Assembly (NCBI GenBank): GCA_964481255.1
Contig: CAYZTZ010000053.1
Span: forward strand, 1 to 21,105
Direction of reading: 5' to 3'
Source of the DNA: UBA6911 sp964481255
GTDB taxonomy: Bacteria > Acidobacteriota > UBA6911
DNA length: 21,105 nucleotides
Every line of letters starts with the position of its first letter. Position 1 is the first letter of the stretch. This document shows, piece after piece, positions 15,459 to 21,105 of this stretch. The notes under the pieces are model-generated. The model was not told the origin of the DNA and ran no database searches. It saw only the letters and a list, made by a program, of their open reading frames with translations. Made by a program: the position numbers and the translations under genes.

Positions 15459-16775
15459 ATGAACCAGAAGGAAGCTCTGGCATACCTTCGGCAAAAGGGC
15501 AACGAGGTGCAGGTCATGCATCTCGGCCTGCACCGCACGCAAAACATGATGGCCGCGCTGGGCGATCCCCACCTCCGATATCCGTCCATCCATATCGCGG
15601 GGACCAACGGAAAGGGGAGTGTCGCCGCCTTTGCCGAGTCGATATTGCGGCGCGCAGGTTTGACCACGGGACTATACACCTCCCCGCACCTCGTCCGTGT
15701 CGAGGAGCGCATGCAGATCAACGGCCGACCGATTCCGGGGCGGAGGTTCGCGGCGCTGGCGACCCGCGTGCGCGATACGGAAACGGCTCTTCTGGACGCC
15801 AAAACCCTGGACCGCCCGCTCACGACTTTTGAATTCCTGACATGTTGCGCGTTCCTGCATTTCGCGGAGAGGAAAATCGACATCGCCGTGATCGAGGTCG
15901 GTTTGGGCGGGCTTCTGGACGCGACCAACGTCGTCCATCCCCGGGTTTGCGTGATCACGGGAATATCCCTCGATCACCAGAACTATCTCGGGAATACGCT
16001 CGCGAAAATCGCCGTCGAAAAGGCGGGAATCATCAAGGAGGGCGTGCCGGTTGTCTCGGGCGCCGGCCAGGGAGCTCCGCGGCGCGTCATCCGCAAACGG
16101 GCGAGAGAAGTCGGCGCGCCGCTTCTGGAACTGGACCGGGACGGCAGGATCCGCATAAGGGGGGACTCGCGCGAGTTTTATTCCTTCGATCTTGAAACCC
16201 CCCGGCGAAAATACCGAAACCTTCGCGTCTCCCTCGCCGGCGAGTTCCAGACCCGAAACGCCGCGCTCGCCGTCATGGCCATTGAAGCCCTGCGGTGCCG
16301 CAAGGTCGGCGTCCGCGATATCCGCGCAGGCTTGGCCGGGGCAAGGTGGCCCGGCCGGCTGGACGAATACAATTCCGTTCGCCGCACTCTGCTGGACGGG
16401 GCGCATAATGCCGAAGGATCACGCCTTCTGAGGGATTTTCTGGTTCGGCGCGGGGAATCCGAAGTGTACTTCGTTTTCGGCGCCATGCGCGATAAGGACA
16501 TACGCGCGATGGGATCGAACCTTTTCCCTCTGGCCGCCGGCATCCACCTCACGCCGGTGGCGAACTCGCGCTGCGCCGCCCCGGCCGCGATCGCCGCGAT
16601 GCACAAACGATTCCGTTCGCGCATCCGTGTGCATTCCGACATGAAGGAGGCGTTGAAATCGGCCTGGAGGCAGTGTTCCCCGGCCGGTCTGGTCGTCGTC
16701 ACGGGCTCTCTGTACCTCGTGGGGAACCTCCTCCCCGCCGTCCGCGCCCGCTGCAGATCCGCATTTCCTGGATAA
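15459..16775 (+). CDS. folC: Folylpolyglutamate synthase / dihydrofolate synthase
   Basis: 438 aa, starting at the ATG just upstream of the conserved N-terminal helix; the ribosome site is weak. The Mur-ligase-type ATPase core shows the P-loop GTNGKGSV (48-55), the omega-loop TSPHLVRVEERMQING, EVGLGGLLDATN with the metal-ligand region, DHQNYLG, and DGAHN in the C-terminal domain. It adds glutamate to folates and may also make dihydrofolate from dihydropteroate; whether it is bifunctional cannot be told from sequence alone. It follows tRNA-Val on the same strand and converges on the transaldolase gene 132 bases away, with no obvious terminator between. Confidence 0.93.
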   Translation: MNQKEALAYLRQKGNEVQVMHLGLHRTQNMMAALGDPHLRYPSIHIAGTNGKGSVAAFAESILRRAGLTTGLYTSPHLVRVEERMQINGRPIPGRRFAALATRVRDTETALLDAKTLDRPLTTFEFLTCCAFLHFAERKIDIAVIEVGLGGLLDATNVVHPRVCVITGISLDHQNYLGNTLAKIAVEKAGIIKEGVPVVSGAGQGAPRRVIRKRAREVGAPLLELDRDGRIRIRGDSREFYSFDLETPRRKYRNLRVSLAGEFQTRNAALAVMAIEALRCRKVGVRDIRAGLAGARWPGRLDEYNSVRRTLLDGAHNAEGSRLLRDFLVRRGESEVYFVFGAMRDKDIRAMGSNLFPLAAGIHLTPVANSRCAAPAAIAAMHKRFRSRIRVHSDMKEALKSAWRQCSPAGLVVVTGSLYLVGNLLPAVRARCRSAFPG

Positions 16776-16907
16776 CCTGCAACCCGCCCTTGAAAAATCC
16801 GTGAAATCCGCTGCCCGGGACCCCGCGCGGAAAAGAAGCTCTCCGGACCGGGTTGCCCCACGGTCTCAGGACAACGTTGCCCGCACACAACGGCTGGAGT
16901 CCCGGGC

Positions 16908-17558
16908 CTAAATCGTCTTGGGCACTTTTTCCCAGTCCCTTAAAAAGCGCTCGATGCCGATGTCCGTCAGAGGGTGTTTAAGAAGCTGCTCAAGAACCTT
17001 GTAGGGCATTGTGGCGACATGCGCGCCGAGCAACGCCGCCTCCCGGATGTGTATGGGGTGGCGGACGCTGGCGACCAGGATCTCGGTCGCAAAACGGTAG
17101 TTGGAGAAAATCCTGACGAGGTCGGCGATCAGGCCCATGCCCGTTTCGCTGATGTCGTCCAGCCTGCCCACGAAAGGGGAGACATACGTCGCTCCGAGTT
17201 TGGCCGCCACCAGGGCCTGGTTGCAGTTGAAGACCAGCGTGATATTGGTCCGTATGCCGTCCCCGGAGAGCTTTTTGAGGGCCTTCATCCCCTCCAGGGT
17301 CATGGGGACCTTGATCACGATGTTTTTATGAAGCGCCGCGAGCTCATGGGCTTCGCGCACCATCCCGGCGGCGTCCGTGCTCACGACCTCAGCGCTGATG
17401 GGGCCGTCCACGATGCCGGCGATTTCCAGCAGGATCTCCTTGAAAGGCCGTCCTTCCTTGCTGACGAGCGAGGGATTGGTCGTCACGCCGTCAATCAGTC
17501 CATATTCCGCCGCTTTTCGAATCTCTTCAATGTTGGCCGTATCCAGGAAAAATTTCAT
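16908..17558 (-). CDS. tal: Transaldolase, short TalC/MipB-type
   Basis: 216 aa; ATG at 17558 with AGGAGG 7 bases upstream. Begins MKFFLDTANIEEI, with the DGVTTNPSL loop and Schiff-base Lys83 in IVIKVPMT. The C-terminal tail is typical of the small decameric transaldolase/fructose-6-phosphate aldolase family. Glu57 (in SAEV) and Phe129 (in SPFVGRLDD) match transaldolases; fructose-6-phosphate aldolases of this fold have Gln and Tyr at those places, so transaldolase is the better call. It transfers dihydroxyacetone units in the non-oxidative pentose phosphate pathway. It lies 256 bases downstream of the FN3 lipoprotein gene and probably has its own promoter. Confidence 0.93.
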   Translation of the reverse strand: MKFFLDTANIEEIRKAAEYGLIDGVTTNPSLVSKEGRPFKEILLEIAGIVDGPISAEVVSTDAAGMVREAHELAALHKNIVIKVPMTLEGMKALKKLSGDGIRTNITLVFNCNQALVAAKLGATYVSPFVGRLDDISETGMGLIADLVRIFSNYRFATEILVASVRHPIHIREAALLGAHVATMPYKVLEQLLKHPLTDIGIERFLRDWEKVPKTI

Positions 17559-17605
17559 AACCCCGCCTCCTATGCATCGGGCATATTATGACTTTTTTAT
17601 CTATG

Positions 17606-17630
17606 ACTTCCTTGCACTTTGCAAGGAAGT
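17606..17630. repeat. Perfect 11-bp inverted repeat upstream of tal
   Basis: ACTTCCTTGCA (17606-17616) and TGCAAGGAAGT (17620-17630) are exact inverted copies with a 3-base loop, 48 bases before the tal ATG. On the tal strand it is followed by an A-rich stretch rather than a T-run, so it does not look like an intrinsic terminator. It could be an operator or a leader hairpin for tal. Confidence 0.5.
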
Positions 17631-17712
17631 TCGGCTTCCAATTCTGAATCAAGCCCTCTTGCGCCATGTTCGGCAGCTTGGCGAGCGCAGCCTCCATACT
17701 TATGGACCATGG

Positions 17713-17733
17713 GGTGCGGCCCCGGGCCGCGCC
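17713..17733. repeat. Very GC-rich near-perfect palindrome
   Basis: GGTGCGGCCC (17713-17722) pairs with GGGCCGCGCC (17724-17733) with one G-T mismatch and a single central base. It lies about 80 bases beyond the FN3 lipoprotein stop. No T-run is present. It may stabilise the 3' end of the hslVU transcript. Confidence 0.35.
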
Positions 17734-17814
17734 GAAGAAAGGCCGCGTGGCTCCCCATACGCCGGCGCGTGCACCCATTATGCTGCATGCAATTACACCC
17801 TCACGGCAATCCTG

Positions 17815-18903
17815 TCACTCCTCGAAATCCACGGCGGTCTCGACCGCTCGGCTTTCATTCCCATGCCCGTCGACGGCGATGACGCTGTAGCTCGACGTCT
17901 TTGGGGCGCCGCTGTCCCGGTAACTCAAGGCCGCGATCAGTCCGCCATGCAGGGGACGCGGGGCGCTCCCATCATCAGACCTGGCGATTCGATAGCCGGC
18001 CACGTCAGGGGAAGGAGAAGGGCTCCATAGCAGGAGAACGCTTTCCCCGTCACGGACGGCCGTGAAATCGGCCGGGGGATCGGGCGGGAAAATATCTCGG
18101 GTAACAATTGAAAAAATGTCCGAAACTCGGCTTTCAGCTTGAGGATTTTCTGCTTTCCCAACCGTGCTGACGGCGTAGTAATAGGTCCGGTCGAATTGGA
18201 AATTCCTGTCCTCATAAAATGGAGTTTGGACAGGGATGGCATTGATCGGCGCTAGCGGGAGCCGTTTCGGGTCTTCCGACCGGTAGATGTTATAGCCGGC
18301 CAGCCGGGCAGGCATGGATCCGTCCATGTTTTCCACGGGCGGCGTCCATTTAATGTTTATGGAATGCTCGGAGACCTCGCCGGAAAGCGCCGTCGGCGCT
18401 AAAGGGATCGGGATGGGTCTTATGGCGGCCTGGTTGCTCAATCCCGCGGCCTGATTGCGCTTATTGACGAGAAGCACCCCGTAACGGAAAGTGGACGAAT
18501 AGATCAGGGATCTTTCAGGCAGCAGGAGCTCGTCGCGGATCACAATGGAGTTTTCACTCCGGTAGTCGGGCAGGCGGGATTCGGGAATGGACAGGATGAG
18601 CGCGGCGCGCCGCAGGAATTCCGCTTCCGGCATGGGCGGAGGATCTTCCCCTGTGTCCGGTCCCTCAACCAGGCGGTAGATATCCACGCTCCGCAGGGTG
18701 CGCACCGGAGACCCGTCCGTGTTCTCCCCGGGCATGGAAAACGTGATGACAACGGAGTCGGCGAGCTGGCGGGCTGTCAGGTCGCCGGCGGGTTTTGGGA
18801 TGAGGGCCCTCGGCGGCTGCGGCTCGGCGATCTTGGCGCATCCGGCGCACAGGACCAATCCCCAGACGGATAGAAAAACCAGCGCCGCGGCCGGGGTTTT
18901 CAT
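17815..18903 (-). CDS. Lipoprotein with fibronectin type III domains
   Basis: 362 aa; ATG at 18903 with AGAGG 9 bases upstream. A signal sequence with lipobox LCAGC (Cys22) indicates a lipoprotein. The mature part is beta-rich with FN3-like units: a degenerate one at about 35-165, then about 168-275 (starts APTALSGEVSEHSINIKWTP, with LAGYNIYRSEDP) and about 283-360 (starts PPADFTAVRDGESVLLLWSP, with VAGYRIARSDDG). Such proteins usually mediate surface or periplasmic contacts; no catalytic motif is seen. It starts 34 bases past the hslU stop, so it is probably co-transcribed with the protease genes, though no functional link is known. Confidence 0.85.
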   Translation of the reverse strand: MKTPAAALVFLSVWGLVLCAGCAKIAEPQPPRALIPKPAGDLTARQLADSVVITFSMPGENTDGSPVRTLRSVDIYRLVEGPDTGEDPPPMPEAEFLRRAALILSIPESRLPDYRSENSIVIRDELLLPERSLIYSSTFRYGVLLVNKRNQAAGLSNQAAIRPIPIPLAPTALSGEVSEHSINIKWTPPVENMDGSMPARLAGYNIYRSEDPKRLPLAPINAIPVQTPFYEDRNFQFDRTYYYAVSTVGKAENPQAESRVSDIFSIVTRDIFPPDPPADFTAVRDGESVLLLWSPSPSPDVAGYRIARSDDGSAPRPLHGGLIAALSYRDSGAPKTSSYSVIAVDGHGNESRAVETAVDFEE

Positions 18904-18937
18904 GAGATCGGGCCTCTTTGAGAAATGGGCGCGCCCA

Positions 18938-20338
18938 TTACAGGATATACCGGCTCAAGTCCTTGTCGCGCGCGATACTCCCAAGCTTTCTGCTGACATA
19001 CTCGGCCGTGATCCGGACGTGTTTCGGCTTGCTCTGTTTCCCCTCGAAGGACACCTCTTCCAGCAGAGCCTCCACAATGGTGTGCAGACGCCGGGCGCCG
19101 ATGTTTTCGGTGCTTTCATTCACCAGGCACGCCAGCTTGGCGATTTCGCGGATGGCGTCCTCTGTGAAGTGAAGCTTCATGCCCTCCGTCCCAAGCAGGG
19201 CCGTGTATTGTTTGACCAGGGCGTTTCTCGGTTCCTTCAGAATCCGGACAAAATCATCCTCGCCCAGCGGCTTCATCTCGACGCGGATGGGGAACCTGCC
19301 CTGCAGTTCCGGTATAAGATCCGTGGGTTTGGACACGTGAAAGGCTCCGGCGGCGATGAACAGAATATGGTCCGTGCGCACGATCCCGTAGCGCGTATTG
19401 ACGCTGGTCCCCTCCACGATGGGGAGAATGTCTCTCTGCACCCCTTCGCGGCTGACGTCGGGCCCGTGTCCCGTTTCACGGCCCGCGATCTTGTCGATCT
19501 CGTCCAGGAAGATGATGCCGCTCTGCTCGACCCGATCCAGGGCGATCCGGGCCACCTGGTCCATGTCCACCAGCTTCTGCTCTTCTTCCTGCAGGATGTA
19601 TTCCGCGGCCTCCTCTACGGGCATGCGCCTCTTTTTCGCCTTGCCTTCGGCCAGGCCCGCGAGCACGTCGCGCATGGTGGACTGAAGCTCCTCCATGCTG
19701 GACGCTTCGAAAAACTGGAGGGAGACGGGATTCAGGGCATGCTCGCGGACTTCCAGTTCGACGAGGCGCTGGTTGAGCTTGCCGGCGCGAAGCTGCTTGC
19801 GGAGCCTCTCGCGCATCTGCTCGATCCGGGCCAGGTCCCTGCCGCTTTCGATCGGGCTTTTCTCGCCGGGGATGTTCTGAAGAGCGGCCAGAAGCAGGTC
19901 CAGGAGGCGCTCCTCCGTGTTCTGCTCCGCTTTATCCTCGATCTCCTCGATCTTTTCCTCGCGCACCATGTCCACCGCGATCTCCACGAGATCGCGCACC
20001 ATCGATTCCACGTCGCGCCCCACATAGCCCACTTCGGTGAATTTTGTGGCTTCCACCTTGAGGAAAGGCGAGTTGGCGAGGCGCGCGAGGCGGCGCGCGA
20101 TCTCGGTCTTCCCGACGCCGGTGGGCCCGATCATGATGATGTTTTTGGGGGCGACTTCTTCCGCCATCTCGTCGTCCAGTTTTTGACGCCGAATGCGGTT
20201 GCGCAGGGCTATGGCGACGGCCTTTTTGGCCGCCTGCTGTCCCACGACGTAACGGTCCAGCTGCCGGACGATCTCCCTGGGAGACATCTCGTCCAGGCCG
20301 CGCGGCGGGAGTCTGCGATGCCTAAAACGTCGCGCCAT
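18938..20338 (-). CDS. hslU: ATP-dependent protease ATPase subunit HslU
   Basis: 466 aa. The start at 20338 has GGTGAT, fully complementary to the 16S tail, 5 bases upstream; an internal ATG at 20287 (before SPREIV) would give the more usual N-terminus. AAA+ features: Walker A GPTGVGKT (71-78), pore loop GYVGRDV (104-110), Walker B IIFLDEID (275-282), an I domain between them, and the C-terminal tail ending DLSRYIL, which in HslU inserts into HslV to activate it. It unfolds substrates for HslV in the cytoplasm. It follows hslV by 95 bases. Confidence 0.96.
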   Translation of the reverse strand: MARRFRHRRLPPRGLDEMSPREIVRQLDRYVVGQQAAKKAVAIALRNRIRRQKLDDEMAEEVAPKNIIMIGPTGVGKTEIARRLARLANSPFLKVEATKFTEVGYVGRDVESMVRDLVEIAVDMVREEKIEEIEDKAEQNTEERLLDLLLAALQNIPGEKSPIESGRDLARIEQMRERLRKQLRAGKLNQRLVELEVREHALNPVSLQFFEASSMEELQSTMRDVLAGLAEGKAKKRRMPVEEAAEYILQEEEQKLVDMDQVARIALDRVEQSGIIFLDEIDKIAGRETGHGPDVSREGVQRDILPIVEGTSVNTRYGIVRTDHILFIAAGAFHVSKPTDLIPELQGRFPIRVEMKPLGEDDFVRILKEPRNALVKQYTALLGTEGMKLHFTEDAIREIAKLACLVNESTENIGARRLHTIVEALLEEVSFEGKQSKPKHVRITAEYVSRKLGSIARDKDLSRYIL

Positions 20339-20433
20339 TGTCTATCACCGTTTGCATAGAGGTGCGACAGTAATCCATTGCCCCGGCGAAGCGGGAGGGT
20401 TTGGATCGCCGATCCCCGGCGCCGGTCCCGGGC

Positions 20434-20979
20434 CTACAGCTCTTCGACGAGGATTTCGCTGTTTGTGAATACGCATATCTCACTGGCGATCTTCAAGGCC
20501 TCCAGGGCTATCTTCCCGGCAGGGAGGCGGGTGTGGCGCAGAAGGGCGCGTGCCGCGGCGAGAGCGTAAACGCCGCCGGACCCCACGGCCAGAACCCCGT
20601 CATCGGGTTCAATGACGTCGCCGGTCCCGGAAAGCAGGTAAATGGACTTGCCGTCCGTGGCGAGCAGAAAAGCCTCAAGATGACGCAGGGCCCGGTCCGT
20701 GCGCCATTCCTGGGCGAGTTCCACGGCCGCGCGGCTCAGGTTGCCCTGGAACTGCTCCAGCTTGGCCTCCAGGCGCGCAAAAAGCGCGAACGCATCCGCC
20801 GTCGCGCCGGCAAAACCTACAAGCACGCGATCGTTGTAAACGCGGCGTATTTTCTTGGCGCTCTGCTTGAGGACCGTGTCGCCCAGGGTGACCTGCCCGT
20901 CGCCGGCGATGACGATCCGGTTGCCGCGCCGCACGAGAAGGACCGTTGTTCCATGAAAGACTCTGTTCCCCGATTTCAT
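20434..20979 (-). CDS. hslV: ATP-dependent protease peptidase subunit HslV
   Basis: 181 aa. It begins with a 10-residue propeptide (MKSGNRVFHG); cleavage would expose the catalytic Thr11 of TTVLLVRR. GDGQVTLG, GFAGATADAFALF, the ELAQEWRTDRALR helix and GSGGVYALAAARAL are all typical. The protein forms the two-ring, proteasome-like peptidase core that works with HslU. The ATG has no Shine-Dalgarno, and the -10 of a strong promoter ends only 8 bases upstream, so the mRNA is probably leaderless. There is no alternative in-frame start nearby. Confidence 0.96.
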   Translation of the reverse strand: MKSGNRVFHGTTVLLVRRGNRIVIAGDGQVTLGDTVLKQSAKKIRRVYNDRVLVGFAGATADAFALFARLEAKLEQFQGNLSRAAVELAQEWRTDRALRHLEAFLLATDGKSIYLLSGTGDVIEPDDGVLAVGSGGVYALAAARALLRHTRLPAGKIALEALKIASEICVFTNSEILVEEL

Positions 20980-20987
20980 AACAAGGC

Positions 20988-21017
20988 AGTATAGACAGCG
21001 CGCCGAAGCACTGTCAA
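20988..21017 (-). promoter_or_regulatory. Strong sigma70-type promoter of hslVU
   Basis: On the minus strand -35 TTGACA (21017-21012, perfect), an 18-base spacer, and -10 TATACT (20993-20988, 5 of 6). The expected transcription start falls within 0-3 bases of the hslV ATG (20979). No heat-shock sigma32 consensus is apparent, though hslVU is heat-induced in E. coli. Confidence 0.65.
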
Positions 21018-21078
21018 ACTGATTGCGGCCGGCGCACGGCTCTGGAGAGGCGTGCTCACGAAAAGAGGGAAGTATGTG

Positions 21079-21102
21079 CGGACGGGTCTCCAGACCCGTC
21101 CG
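21079..21102. repeat. Perfect 11-bp palindrome at the right edge
   Basis: CGGACGGGTCT (21079-21089) and AGACCCGTCCG (21092-21102) are exact inverted copies with a 2-base centre. It lies upstream of the hslV promoter, only three bases from the window end. It could be a dispersed REP-like element or the terminator of a gene outside the window; the flank is not visible. Confidence 0.45.
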
Positions 21103-21105
21103 TCT

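Noticed and set aside
18698..20359. 553-codon plus-strand frame opposite hslU and the FN3 gene
   Set aside because: The minus strand encodes unmistakable HslU; the long antisense frame comes from codon bias.

Overview
The window is about 21 kb of GC-rich bacterial chromosome. It holds fifteen protein genes I can assign or describe with confidence, one tRNA-Val, and a 100-base run of N that looks like a scaffold gap of unknown size. Two lipoproteins, a membrane-fusion (HlyD-like) export protein, signal peptidase I and HslUV point to a diderm bacterium. The N gap and the mix of orphan domain architectures suggest a draft or metagenome-assembled genome. Acidobacteriota/Aminicenantes-like or Desulfobacterota-like lineages would fit, but no marker here decides the phylum. 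There is no phage, insertion sequence, CRISPR array or toxin-antitoxin pair, so most of the window reads as core chromosome with a few unusual genes.

Layout. 1-712 has no clear gene, but carries a strong leftward promoter with an embedded inverted repeat. 713-3088 (minus) encodes a PqqD-like / M50 protease / HlyD fusion. Divergent from it is a formylglycine-generating-enzyme-like lipoprotein (3410-4246) that lacks the catalytic cysteines. From 11108 down to 4257 there is a leftward series: UPF0371/DUF1846 protein, lepB, an exported protein of unknown function, a TPR protein, a cca/poly(A) polymerase-type nucleotidyltransferase and an rlmI-type rRNA methyltransferase. glgC reads rightward from the gap. 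Facing it is the most unusual gene of the window, a response-regulator receiver domain fused to a formate/nitrite channel (12684-13970). A J-domain/winged-helix-like protein is divergent from that gene. Then come tRNA-Val and folC on the plus strand, and on the minus strand hslV, hslU, a fibronectin-III lipoprotein and a transaldolase.

How they fit together. hslV-hslU form a proteasome-like protease operon with the FN3 lipoprotein close behind. lepB, the exported protein and the two lipoproteins concern the envelope. cca, rlmI and tRNA-Val belong to translation. glgC, tal and folC are central metabolism. The receiver-FNT protein has every phosphorylation residue of a receiver and a complete FNT channel, so it could be a channel gated directly by phosphotransfer. 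No histidine kinase is present in the window. Several starts are non-ATG (rlmI, the TPR gene and lepB use TTG; the J-domain gene uses GTG), each with a good Shine-Dalgarno sequence. hslV appears to be leaderless.
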